From the NCBI GenBank assembly GCA_025917655.1, contig CP084612.1, forward strand, positions 1,364,001-1,428,000: 64,000 bases of DNA, read 5' to 3'. Positions within the stretch are counted from its first letter, which is position 1. Each line of letters begins with the position of its first letter. Of the stretch, positions 45,489 to 56,216 are shown one piece after another. The notes under the pieces were generated by a model that was given only the letters and a program-made list of their open reading frames with translations, had not been told where the DNA came from and did no database searches. The translations under genes were made by a program, and so were the position numbers. Origin of the DNA: Chlorella sorokiniana (lineage: Eukaryota > Chlorophyta > Trebouxiophyceae > Chlorellales > Chlorellaceae).

Positions 45489-46167
45489 TCACAGGCCGGA
45501 GCGGCCCCAGACGACAAGCGAGAGGGAGAAGGAGAACATGACCGCGGTGGCAGCCCAGCCCAGCTGGACGATGAGGGGCTCACCCTGCAGTGGGCAGCCA
45601 GCATTGCGGGGGATGAGGCCAGGGCGTTCGCGGGCAACTGCCAGCCACCAACACCGCCGCGCAGGGCTACCGCAGACGCTGCAGCCCGGCGCCACGCCCT
45701 CACCTCAGCAACCATCATGGCCTCCTGGGCGGCCTGGGCAGCGGGGGCGACAGCCAGAGCAGCAGCCGACAGGGCAGCAACGGCGGCGGCCTGCGGAGCA
45801 GGGAAAAGGCACAGGAGAGGGCCGGTGGGGGAGCGGCGGGGTGGGCGCACTGCGTCAGCGGCGCTCCTAGCCAGGCCCCCAGCAATGCTAGGCACATTGC
45901 GAGTCAACGGGGCTGTCTGCGGCTCTGTGCTGTTCTGAAGCATTGCGCCCGCCTCTGCTGCTGAGTTCATGACGAGGGAGGCGGATGTGATGTGGGAGCG
46001 GTTTGCTCCCGGCCGCCGCTGGTAAGCACAGCGCATTTCCGCACCTTCTGCTCCTGCTTCATCGCCTGCACGCGCACAGCGGCGCGAGGAGCGCGGCTGG
46101 CCTTCGCCGCCGCCTGCTTGAGCAGGCAGGGCTTCTGCACACTGAGGGACGCTGCCACGGCCACCAT
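45489..46167 (-). CDS. PETN: Nuclear-encoded cytochrome b6f subunit 8 (PetN)
   Basis: PetN is a single-helix subunit of the thylakoid cytochrome b6f complex. Three exons are read exactly: 46167-46045, 45790-45704 and 45584-45489 (123, 87 and 96 bases), giving 101 residues with no frame break. The last exon encodes [20 protein letters not shown] and [11 protein letters not shown]. The [15 protein letters not shown] end is almost identical to the 29-residue plastid PetN of plants. Upstream, residues 1-41 are a Ser/Ala/Lys/Arg transit peptide ([20 protein letters not shown]), and exon 2 is a hydrophobic Ala-rich segment ([16 protein letters not shown]) like a lumen-targeting or cleavable thylakoid signal before MMVAE. 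petN is plastid-encoded in land plants but nuclear in chlorophytes such as Chlamydomonas, so this fits the organism. Confidence 0.93.
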
Positions 46168-47002
46168 TGTGCTAATGACAGATGGATGAGGGAAAGGGCA
46201 GGCTTGCAGGTGCAATGATGGCCGGCAGGGAGGGCCTCATCTTCACGCCCGTCCCTTCCTCCTACAACTCATGTCAGCGATGGGGGTGCTTTGCGCCTTA
46301 GTAGTTCTTGATTGATTTGAAATTGAAGAATTGACAGTCGCGCGCTCTGCACGTGCTCCCACCGGTGTTGGGCCCCTTCACAGGGCAAACGTATGCTGCC
46401 TACGGCACGGGCGCCCGCATGACATGCGGAAGAGTAAGCTGATGGGATTGAAAACTGCGGTCACCTCGGCAAAGGAGGAGCATAGCTCAAGGCCGCCGCC
46501 CGCCGCCCGCCGCCGCCTGCCGCCGCCGCCGCCTCGTCGTCTTTTTGTCTTTCAAGCTTCTTGATTTCAGAGCTGGAGTCTGGCGTGAATGGCACGGTGC
46601 CATTTCAAAACCTCAACTGCTTTACTGGAACGCTCTGAGGCCAGCACTTAAACAAGAGACGATCCGGATGTGGTGTGTGGTGCTGGCAATTGCAGGTCCC
46701 GCATGCTTGAGTTCCCTGTTTGAGATTCAGCTAACAGCTTGCAATGTGGTAGCATAGGAGGAGTCCAAGGGCAGTCGATTGTTTGCAATAAACTCTCCGC
46801 CGCCGGCATGTGGACATGTCGCTGCCGCCGCCCTGTCAAGAGTGCTGCACGATGGCTTCGATCTCGGATAGTAGCAATCAGAACACTTATGGATAGATCA
46901 ATGCAAGCAAGAGCGCTTGAAAACCGTTCAAACGGCCCTTTCTAGACATCCATGTTTCAGGCTCTTACGGTGCCGTGCACAGCTTAACATCATTTGCCCA
47001 AT
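46168..47002. promoter_or_regulatory. Divergent intergenic region, petN / AAR2
   Basis: 835 bases between outward-facing starts. Includes a CCG/GCC-rich tract at about 46491-46537 (nearly pure CCGCCG units) and long AT-richer stretches on both sides. No gene recognised. Confidence 0.35.
46491..46537. repeat. GCC/CCG trinucleotide-rich tract
   Basis: Imperfect CCG repeat in the petN-AAR2 intergenic region. Confidence 0.7.
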
Positions 47003-49816
47003 ATGTCAAAAGCGCCAGGGAGCGCTCCATATACCGTCAGGCTCGATGCCGAGTCCGCACGGGAGCTTGCCCAGCGAGGCGGCACCATCCTGCTGCTGGA
47101 CGTGCCGGAGAACACTGCAATTGGAGTGGATCACCAGGTAAACGTCGTTCAGCGTGCAGCCTTGCCACAGCGCGTGATCTGCTTCCTCTTAGCGGCCGCC
47201 ACCGCCGCTGCTGACCCGCTCGCCTTTGTGCGCTCAGAGCTTTCTGGCTGGACCCAAATTCAAGGGCATCAAGATGGTGCCGCCCGGCATACACCTCATC
47301 TCTTACAGCGCCAGCAGCGGGCAAGGCGACTTTGGCCCCACCACAAGCTTCTTCTTAGCGATTGGGACAGGGCAGGTGAGCAAAAGCCGAGCTGTGTTCT
47401 GTTTCAGCAACACTCGGCGGCCGTGGACGAGTTTGCATCGCATGGAGCAGTTCGAACGAATGCTGGCATACGTCGCGTGCGCCTTCCCGTTCTCAGCATC
47501 AGCGCCCAGTAGCGGCTCGTATCGAGTCACCGACCGCCCCCGCCGCTCCTGGCCGCAGGTGGTTGTGCGCAGCTGGAACGGTCCCGACGAGGTCCTGGAG
47601 CCCCTGGCTGACGAGGACGAGGTGGGTGCTGCAGCCGCGGCCATGCGCAAGGATCGCTGCTGCAGCCGCGGCCATGCGCAATGAACGCTGCTGCAGCCGC
47701 GGCCATGCGCAAGGATCGCTGCTGCAGCCGCGGCCATGCGCAATGAACGCTGCTGCAGCCGCGGCCATGCGCAAGGAACGCTGCTGCAGCCGCGGCCATG
47801 CGCAAGGATCACTGCTGCGGCCTGCCTGGCAGCTCTGCGACGGGCGAGACACACTGGGCTCCAAGCTGTGCAGGTCGAGCGGTACGCTGCGGCTGTGCGC
47901 GGCTTCCAGCTGGACCAGCACCTGGCCCCCTACGACCTTTCTTCCTGGAACGCCTGGCGCGCGCTGTCCTGCCACATCAGCGCCGCCACGCTGGACGCGG
48001 TGCAGCCCGTGGGCGGCAACATGAATGTGCTGGCGGAGGCGGACCCATCCCTCGTGCGGCCCGCCACCGCAGCGGAGCAAGCCCTGTACGCGCAGCTGCA
48101 GCAGGGGCGCGAAGGCGGCGCGAGCGACCAGGCGCCGCCCGCGGCGGCAGCAGCAGCGGCTGACGACGCAGCGGCACCCGGTGACCAGCAGCCCGGCGAG
48201 GGCGGCGCTCCCGCCGCACCGCAGCAGGCGGAGCAGCCCGGCCCGCAGGCGGCGCGGTGGGCCGCGGCGCGCCCACGCCGGCCGCTGCTTCTACACGCCG
48301 CTGCCACGCCTGGTCAAGCGCGGCGGCCTCACGCCTCAAGAGCTCACAGGTGGGCTCTGCTGCGGGCTGCACAGGCGTGCGCTGCCGAAAGGACTGCCAA
48401 GGGTGCCGCGCTGCTGTGGCCCGATTTGCACATGCGCGCTGCCGCGGGCAAGCAGGGGGCGCCGCGTGGTGCGGCGTGCTTCCCGCTTCATTCGTTGCCC
48501 CACCCGCTCGCCGCCAAGGTGGATCCCTTTGGTACTGCCCCGTACCGCCCTCCTTCTGTGCAGCCCTCAACCTGGACAAGTCGCGGGTGCTTGAGGAGGT
48601 GCTGGCCAAGCACTGCAAGGGCGAGGAGGAGGCGTTCCTGGGTGAGCGGGTGGCGGCGTTGCCGTCGCACCCGCAGCCTGCATGCATGGGCTGCTCTTTG
48701 TGCAGGCGCTGCTGCGGGCTGCACAGGCCGGCGTGGGCTGCCGCTTTCTGCCTCGCAGCATGCAGCTAGGGAGGCCACGGGGTGCGGCACCTGGGCATGC
48801 AGAGGCTGACCTTGTTCTTGTCGCCACAGGCGTGCGTGCACGTGAAGCATGCGCTGCACCTCCCCTCCCCTCTTCCCTCATGCCCACGCCCCCGACCCAC
48901 CTCCTCCCGCTCCGCCGCAGGCGAGTTCCAGTTTGCCTTCCTGGCCTTCCTGCTGGGCCACAGCATGGAGGGTTTTGCCCAGTGGAAGGCCTTCCTCTGC
49001 CTCATGTTTGGCTGCGACGACGCGCCGCTGGGCGCCCGCCAGCCGCTCTTTGCCCGCTTCCTGCGCGCGCTGCACGCGCAGCTGGTGCAGGGGCTGGCGC
49101 CGGTAAGCGTGTGTGTGTTTTTGGGGGGGGGCGGCACTTGTCAGTCGGGCCCTCGGGGTCAGGCATGCCCAGCATACGCGCCCCAGCAGGAAAGTTTGCT
49201 GAACGCCAGCTGCATTAGGCTGGCTCGCTCCTAAGCTCTTGCGGCAGCAGAAGGATTCTGGGGTGAAGGACCCTGGGGTGATGACCCTGGGGCAATGGAC
49301 CCTCCGCTTCCCGCCGCCGCAGGGCCAGCCTCGGAGCGCGCAGGCGGCGCCGCTGGGCGCCCCGCTGGTGGATGAGCTGCTTCAGGACAGCTTCCTGCGC
49401 CGCATCACCACCCAGTTCTTCCAGATGCTGCACGAGGAGCGCCCCGCTGTGGGGCGCGAGCTAGGAGAGCAGGTGGGGGCTTCGCGGGCGTCTCTCGGGG
49501 CACGAGCGCGGCTTCCCAGCCCCACACCCCGCCCTGCCGCCACCAGCACACTCCCCAACATGAATGCTGGCTGGAGGCACGGCAGCAGGACGCGGGTTCG
49601 AGTGATGTTCGCAGCGCCTGCTGCCGCACCCTGTGAGCAGAGCGTTCACTGAGCTTCAGTGCGTCTCTCCTGTCTGCTGCGCAGGCCGCCGCTGTGAGCG
49701 GCGTACTGCAGCGCACTCTCGGCTGGGGTGTGCAGCTTGTTACAGACTTGGGCAGCGACAGCGAGGACGAGGATGGGCCGGTGGTGGTGGAGGGCGTGGA
49801 GGTGCCAGACGAATGA
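47003..49816 (+). CDS. AAR2: AAR2, U5 snRNP assembly factor
   Basis: AAR2 binds Prp8 in the cytoplasm and holds the U5 snRNP precursor before nuclear maturation. The ATG at 47003 gives MSKAPGSAPYTVRLDAESAR, then GGTILLLDVPENTAIGVDHQ. The next exon has the family signature FLAGPKFKGIKMVPPGIHLI with SYSASSGQGDFGPTTSFFL. Then VVVRSWNGPDEVLEPLADED, ERYAAAVRGFQLDQHLAPYD, SSWNAWRALSCHISAATLD, GRCFYTPLPRLVKRGGLTPQ, LNLDKSRVLEEVLAKHCKG, EFQFAFLAFLLGHSMEGFAQ followed by WKAFLCLMFGCDDAPLG, DSFLRRITTQFFQMLHEE, and a last acidic exon (LGSDSEDEDGPVVVEGVEVP) ending at 49816. One frame change is near 48250. The intron at 47622-47871 is filled by a minisatellite. TGTAA at 49912. Confidence 0.88.
47628..47810. 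repeat. 31-bp tandem repeat (minisatellite) in AAR2 intron
   Basis: About six head-to-tail copies of a 31-base unit make up most of the intron. Each unit contains CTGCAG, CCGCGG and TGCGCA palindromes in a row. Units differ at their ends (AAGGATC versus AATGAAC) and alternate for the first four copies, giving a 62-base higher-order period. Because 31 is not a multiple of 3, all three frames cycle through the repeat. Confidence 0.92.
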
Positions 49817-50266
49817 GCAAGAGCAGCGGCAGTGTGCCCCGCGAAGCGCTCGCGGGCGCTGTGTGCAGCCCCGCCCTGCACCCAAACCACCAGGCGCCAC
49901 TTTGGTGGCATTGTAAGCTGCGTCCGACACTCCTGAAACGCTATCGAGTGAGGTCGTGTACCCATCAGGTTTCGGAAGTGCGTTTTGGCGCCCAGAATCG
50001 ACAGGCTGGCGAGATGGGCATTCCACCCTATCTGGGGTGCATGGACAGTAAGCGACGTTCTACAAGCTCCATCATACTGTCGAACAGCTGTGTTGTAGTT
50101 GGGGAAGCCTTCAAAGCCGGAAACACCCAGCGCCACCCGAACCCCTTTTGCCCCAGGTTCGTGGACTGCTGGGGCCTCGCTTGGGGCTCTCAAGCACAAA
50201 TATACACCTTTATCGCATTATGCAAGCACAGTTACAGTGGGTTTCCCTCCACAGGCCACTGCCAAG
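49817..50266. other. Intergenic stretch
   Basis: 450 bases between two plus-strand genes, with the AAR2 TGTAA signal at 49912-49916. Nothing else recognised. Confidence 0.4.
49912..49916 (+). terminator. TGTAA poly(A) signal of AAR2
   Basis: TGTAA 96 bases after the stop. Confidence 0.6.
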
Positions 50267-53193
50267 ATGAGCGCCCCCACGGCTGTCTTCAGCACCAGGC
50301 AAGGATCATCAACGAAGCATGCACATACCATTGGAGCTCTCGCTTGCACACCGGGTGCTGACGGTTTGCTCTGTGCGATGCGCAGGTGCCGCCCCGTCTT
50401 GCCTGCCGCCGCCGCTCCCAAGGCCGCAGCCAGGCCAAGTGGCAGCACCCCCTTCCTGGGTCAACCACTGCGCGCCGCTCAGCAAAGCCAGGCAGCATCA
50501 TCGTCAGTGCCAGCGCCCCGAAGGAGCGGGGCGCAGCTGCATCGCCAGGGTCGTCGGAGCAGCCGGGCGGTGGCCGCGGCGGCGCCTGCCGCCCCCTCGT
50601 CGTCGCCGCCCTCACTGGACTCTCTAGACTTCCAGCCGGTGCTTTCAGTGCAGGGCTACGTGAACCCAGAGGTTCCTGCAGGCACAGAGGTGCGCCGCCT
50701 GGGCTCGCGGTGTGCTGCGCCGCTCGCCTCGGCCCCTCGCCTCCCACGCCACAGGCGTCGCCCGCGGTTCGTCACCACCCGGACCACATGCCTCATCAGC
50801 CTGCCGCGCCTCCATGCCGCGTGCCCCTGTCGCCGAGCGGCTGCCCCGCTGCCCCGCGCCCGCTCCCGCAGGCCACCGTCTTTGCGCTGTACGACGAGGC
50901 GCGCTGCCTGCAGTACGTGGGCTTTTCGCGGGGCCTGCGCGACTCGCTGCGCACCCTCTTCTCCCGACGCCCGACAAGGCCCACTCCTTCAAGTGAGGCG
51001 AGGGCCGGGTGGCGGCTGGCGGCCGATGGCGCGCCTGGGGGAGGGGCAGGGGGCAACAGACGCTGTGTGGCGAGGGTTGTTGTCGCAGTGCGGCGTGGGG
51101 AAGTTGCTTGGAGTGCCAGGCTGAAGCGGGAGGACAGGGTGCCAGGTGGCACCCGTGCAGGCATCACCCGAGGAGGATTGCAAGCGTGCCTGCCTGGGCC
51201 ACCCGCCTTGCAGGGCGGTGCACCTGCCCCAGCTGGACCAGCAGCAGATGATTGCCATCCGCGCAAACTGGTTTGACGGCAACTACGGGCCGCCGCCCGG
51301 GAACAAGCGTGAGTGAGGCCCAGAAACTGCTTTGCTTTGCTCTGCACGCCGTGGCCCGTCTGGCTGCTCCCCCGCCTCTCCCTCCAGTGCATTCGCTGCC
51401 CACCGGCGACTGTGTGCAGCGCTTGAGCACCACCTCAACCCGCTGTGGCGGCCCGGCTCGTTCTGTGCAGTGCCTTCGGAGCGCGACCAGTGGCAGGCGG
51501 CGGCCGAGGCGCACGCCATTTCAGAGCGCGCGCCGCGCGCGGCGGCCGCCGCCGAGCTGGCCAAGCAGCTCCAGGCGCGCATCCGCCAGCGCGGCTGCCG
51601 CGAGGAGTTTGTGCCCGACGCGGCGCTGCTGGCGGAGGGGCGCGTGGACTTCCTTCCCGCCGCCGCGCTGAGCGCCGAGGAGCTGCAGCGCCAGAGGGAG
51701 CTGGCTGAGGAGGCGGCCAAGGCCACGCGGTGAGCTACCCGCTGCTGCCGAGGCTCGCTGGTGGGGAGCAGACGCAGCAGGCATCCAGAGCACCTGACGG
51801 ACGGGGCCCGCTGAGCATGCAGCTGCTGCTCTGCCTGCCCACAGCACACGAGGCATGGCTGGCCTCCGCAGAGCTCAACTCCCCACATCCTTCCGCGTTG
51901 TCTGTTCTTTGCGCAGCTCCTGCTCCTTCTTGATGGACGGCCAGCCCGCCACCTTCGACCTCTTCTTCAAGAACACCATCAAGACCAACGGCGGCTACAT
52001 GTTTGACTTGACCGTCACCTTCCAGGTGGGGCGGGGGCGAGCGGCGAGGGAATGGGGGTCCTGCGCGGCAGGCAGAGCGCAGCGAGGTTGCGTGCAGGTC
52101 CAGGCGCTGCGGAAGGGGCGGCATGAGCAGTGTTTCAGCAACCCTTAGGGCATCAAATGACTGTCAAAGTGGACATGCTCGCCGAGCCCCCAGCCTCCCA
52201 GCAGCCAGTGCTGTTGTGTGATTGCTGTTGTGTGTGACTGGCTGCGCCGCCGCTGGGCTGCTCAGGACAAGGAGACGCACCACCGCGTGATTGTGGGCAG
52301 GGACTACTACGAGCCGCAGGGCATCCAGCCGCAGGTGCGACTGCAGCCCAGCCCTGGTTTGAACAGCTGATGAGCTGGGCCAGTTGATGGGGCTGGGCAG
52401 CTGCATGGATGCTGGTGGCACCTGCTGCCTCAGTGGGCTTCCATCCCGCTGCTGGGAGTCTAAGCTGGGGGCGAGGCTGGCCGCGACGCACCGACCTGCC
52501 TCGTCGCGCCCCCCCCTTTTCCTCCTATCCCCGTTTCAGACCACTGTCGAGCGCGTTTTTGCCTTTCTGCTGAAGAAGAAGGTGCCACGTCAGACTGAAG
52601 GCACGAGCAGCGGCCGCCCGCCACGATTCCGGCTGTTTGCCCTTGCCCTTGCAGCCGTCAGCCCTGGTCCCACATTGCCTCCCTTTCCTCTGTGGTTGGT
52701 CGTGCATTGCGTGCCGCTCTGCCCTCCCTGGCTCCACTCGCACCCTGCCCCTGCCCTGCAGGCATGCTGCTGAGCTCCCAGTTCACCTCCAACTACTTTG
52801 CCGTGTCCCAAGTGGAGCAGAACTTTGACGACTTCGCCGAAGACTTCAAGGGTGCGGGCGGTTGGGGGAGGGAAAGAGGGGGGGGGGGGGGCACGGGGTA
52901 ATCGGCACCTGCCATCTGCGCTGCAATCTGTGTGGCACGAGCAGCTTGGCCAGCCATTTTCGCTGGCTGAGCTGGGCTCAAGTAGGGGCAGCGGCAGGTG
53001 CCGGCCACACCTCATGCCTGTCGTGCATGTGCGATGTTTGCCCTCCCTGCCTGTCGCAGAGCTGGGGCAGACGCCGGGCGACCAGTCCTTCTGGCGCTTC
53101 AACCGCATCCAGGATTACGGGCAGCGCGGCGAGAACGAGACTGCTGAGCAGCTGGCGGCGCAGTTCGGCGACGCGGGTGCCCAGTTTGTTTGA
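50267..53193 (+). CDS. Plastid GIY-YIG domain protein
   Basis: Uncharacterised protein of the plant/algal GIY-YIG-like family. The ATG at 50267 (MSAPTAVFSTRQGSSTK) starts a long Ser/Ala/Arg-rich, acid-poor N-terminus typical of a plastid transit peptide. After SLDSLDFQPVLSVQGYVN, the exon near 50870 reads ATVFALYDEARCLQYVGFSR and LRDSLRTLFSRR. Here LYD and QYVG stand in the GIY and YIG positions and Arg follows in the helix. Next come VHLPQLDQQQMIAIRANWFD and YGPPPGNKR. Further exons carry WQAAAEAHAISERAPRAA, a long Ala-rich helix, FLMDGQPATFDLFFKNTIKT with GYMFDLTVTFQ, DKETHHRVIVGRDYYEPQGI, VERVFAFLLKKKV, and QFTSNYFAVSQVEQNFDDFA. The last exon gives GDQSFWRFNRIQDYGQRGEN, stop 53193. Whether it keeps nuclease activity is unknown. 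Confidence 0.7.
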
Positions 53194-53828
53194 GGGGACG
53201 TCTCGGCGCAGGCTGCAGGGCGCAAGACCCTGCCATCAGGCGACGCACGCCACGCAAGATATACAGCGCCTCAAGAAGAGGGCAACGATATGAAACGTGC
53301 TGAACACCCCTGTATTTGTGCCGCCATTTTTGCGAGGCGTGTTCTTGAGGGCCAATCTCGCCCAATGATATTATAGCGCTCCCATATGTCCGTGTCCGAC
53401 CCACCCCCCCGCCCCGTGGCGAGTTCTATGACGAATGACATGCGGCAGTGCGCTAGCATAGCAACGAAACGGCGGCGCCCCGCTGCAACGGCGGTCAGGC
53501 TGTAAGCCAATTCACAGAAAGCGCAGCAGGACTTTACACAAAGGAATGGCACAAAGATCATCGGACTGGCTGCACGACTGACTGTACAGACGGTTTTGGT
53601 ACACGGCGCCCGGCGGCTGCGGGCACACAGCTGCATGGCTGCCTTGCCAGGCAGGGAGCTGGCGCGCTTGGGTCGCTGCTCTGTTGGGGCTGCTTGCACG
53701 AGACATCCACGCCGGGTGCATCACACATCCACGCCAGGTGCATCACACATCCACGCCGGCCAGCAAGAAGCATGCTTTGGCCGTGGCAGGAAGCGCCGCG
53801 GCACGCCCGGCTGCGGCGCCGCCACCCT
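53194..53828. other. Convergent intergenic stretch
   Basis: About 630 bases between two stop codons. Holds a short 22-base tandem repeat at 53704-53760 and nothing else I can support. Confidence 0.4.
53704..53760. repeat. 22-bp tandem repeat, 2.6 copies
   Basis: Unit begins CATCCACGCC and ends GGTGCATCACA, with one base varying between copies. Lies 3' of the TspO-like gene. Confidence 0.85.
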
Positions 53829-54067
53829 TCACTGCGCGCCGCCCTCGTCCAGGCTGGGCCGCAGGGGCTCGTGCTCGTCGAACGAATCGTACTGCGGCTC
53901 GGGGCCGGGCGGCGCAGCACCGAGGCGATGGACAGCACCGCCAGCGCCACGATGGCCCCCAGCGACGTGTGCCGCACCGCCGCAGACTCGGTCTGCTCAA
54001 ACACCGCAACCAGCGCCCACACCAGCGTCAGGCCGTAGGCTGCGGCGGGGCAATCCGGAGGGGGACC

Positions 54068-54119
<52 letters not shown>

Positions 54120-55560
54120 AGTGTCAGGCAGGGAGCGCGGAGAAGCGGGGCCAGTGCTGTGTACTCGCACTCGCGGCACAGCCTGTGCTCACAGCAAGGC
54201 AACCAGCCGGCCAGGCCGGGGGCCGCACCTGTGTCATGCTCGCGGAAGAGGGCGTACGCCCCTGCGGCCGTAACCGCCACCGCCAGCGCGACCGCGGCGG
54301 GCTCCAGCGCGGCGCCAGCGCCCAGCTTCAGCGCAATGAGCAGCTGCACGGCGGTGGCCACGCTGAGCCACGCTGCGTTCAACGACGTGCCCAGGAAGAA
54401 AGCGGCGTACAGGGACAGCGAGTGTGCCGGGCCAAAGCGGTCCTTGATGCTGCGACAGGGAGCGCGGGAGGGGGAGGGGAGTGTACGCTTTGAGCCAGGG
54501 CACGTGCGACAGGAGCAAGCCAGCGGCTTAGAACCGGCAGCTCAGGCTCCGCAACATGCCCGCGTGGAGCCCTTCATCACTTGGCAGCATCCACAAGCAC
54601 AAGCAAGCATGGAGCGGGCGGTGGCAGCGGGGAGCCACCTGTACAGCTGCAGCAGCGCGCGGCCCATGGCCAGCAGGCCGGTGAGGATCAGCACAAAGGC
54701 GAGCCACATGCCGCCGGGCGTCTGCTGCACAAACGCAAACTGCCACCCCGAGCAGGCCAGCCACGCGGCGATCCAGTTCACGTTGGTGGCGTTTGCAAAG
54801 CGGGCCTGCAGAAGCGCGGCAGGGTGAAGACAAGCAGGCGGTTTGAGCAGGCGCGCGGGCGGCTGTGCGCGCGCTTTCGGGAGCGGTTGCGCCTGCAGCG
54901 CGCGGCTGCCCGCCCGCTAGCCAGCGGAGCCACCAACCCCTTGCTCACAAGCGGACGAGATGCGAGCAACTGCCTGCACCGGCACCAGCTCTACGCTCTG
55001 CGTTGAGTGTTGCCCACCTTGAAGCCGTCGGCGTCGTAGCCCGAGGAGGAGAGCTGGTACACGCAGCCCCAGCCCTCCAGCGCAAAGATGAGCCCCCAGA
55101 TGCCGAAGGCCCAGCCCGCGGGCGTCAGCGGCACCGGAACTTGGCAGACACCTCTGCGGTGAAGGGAAGGTGAGGGGGAGGTGAAGGAGAGGTGTGACGG
55201 AAGCAGGGCCGTCGACACTGAGCAGGCACCGCTCCGGCATCAGCCCCTCCCACGGCAGGGTGTGCACGGCGGGGCAAGGCAGGGCAGCGCCGCGCGCCGA
55301 CCACGCCGCACCCGCATTGGTGGCTCCTAGCCAGCCCGCATTCGATGCCACGTTGACGGCTATGAAGCCTGCAGCTCAGTTGCGGCCAGGTTTGCGTGTG
55401 TTCTTGGCTGTTAGGGTGGGGACAGGCGCACGGGTGGCAACCCGACCCATCACGGGAACAACCCGCCCGCTGCCGCAAGCGGCTCACCTAGGAAGGCCAC
55501 CAGCGTGGCTATTCGCAGCTGACGTTGCGGCGTTTGTGAGGAGGCCTGCCAGATGTCCAT
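53829..55560 (-). CDS. TspO-like / tryptophan-rich multi-pass membrane protein
   Basis: Polytopic membrane protein resembling the tryptophan-rich sensory protein (TspO/MBR-related) group; ligand unknown. The ATG at 55560 gives MDIWQASSQTPQRQLRIATL with VAFLG, spliced to FIAVNVASNAGWLGATNAG. Then comes EVSAKF, and after a one-base break at a C-run near 55138, PVPLTPAGWAFGIWGLIFAL, the family's best motif. Later exons are ARFANATNVNWIAAWLACSG, WQFAFVQQTPGGMWLAFVL, ILTGLLAMGRALLQLYR, IKDRFGPAHSLSLYAAFFLG followed by TSLNAAWLSVATAVQLLIAL, LEPAAVALAVAVTAAGAYAL, and AYGLTLVWALVAVFEQTES. The tail reads best in a shifted frame as QYDSFDEHEPLRPSLDEGG, stop 53829. About nine or ten hydrophobic segments are expected. 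An intron holds a (GT)25 run. Confidence 0.62.
54069..54118. repeat. (GT)25 microsatellite
   Basis: Perfect GT run of 50 bases inside an intron of the TspO-like gene. Confidence 0.95.
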
Positions 55561-56216
55561 GGCGGCTGCTGCCGAAGGCTACTGTGCGGCGCGAGAGGCA
55601 GTCAGACGAGAAACGGCGGCGGGGCGCTGGCCAAAAATGTCCTCCGCTCCCGGCGCCAAGCTCAAACGCTGATGAAACGGTTCCTTCGCAACAAGTTGCA
55701 AAAGGCAGGCCGATAGACTTGGGTTGCCTGAACACCTGATCAACCTCTGCAAGGTAGAGGTCGCCTTACGAGACAAAATTGGGGTCGAAACGGTCACAAA
55801 CACAAGATGAAACGCTGTGAGGCGTCATTTGACGCACCTTTTCCCCGCACTGCCGCCAGCTCACCTCCTGTCACCGCGCGGGCAGGACGTTCATGCTGCA
55901 TACCGTCCTTAACGACGCGCATTGGTTTTCGTGAGGGCAAATTGTCGCCCTGAAGACGCCCCACGGTGAGCAGGCTGTTTTGGGCTTGCTCAAGGCCCCT
56001 CCTGATATGTTTCTTGGCTCGTTTGTTGCTGTCTGAAGTGATCGAAAGCGAATATTATGACTTGGGCTGCCGTCACAGGGCGTGTTGCGTACGCACGGCA
56101 GTGGGGCCCGACCTCCGGCCGCTGCGGGCGCCCTGCCCCGTTCCATCCTGAGGTTACTTGGCAGTGCTGTCCACTCTGCTGTACAGGCGACGTTCACAAG
56201 TGTGTTGACTGCAGCC
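55561..56216. promoter_or_regulatory. Divergent intergenic region
   Basis: 656 bases between outward-facing starts of the TspO-like gene and the first secreted-protein gene. AT-richer segments near 55740-55810 and 56030-56070. No gene seen. Confidence 0.35.

Noticed and set aside
47628-47810. CRISPR-like array
   Set aside because: Units are contiguous tandem copies with no spacers, in a eukaryotic intron.
47527-47854. Minus-strand open frame through the 31-base repeat (repeated MAAAAAAF/AHGRGCSS peptide)
   Set aside because: Arises because the repeat has no stop on that strand; it lies in an AAR2 intron with no flanking coding signal.
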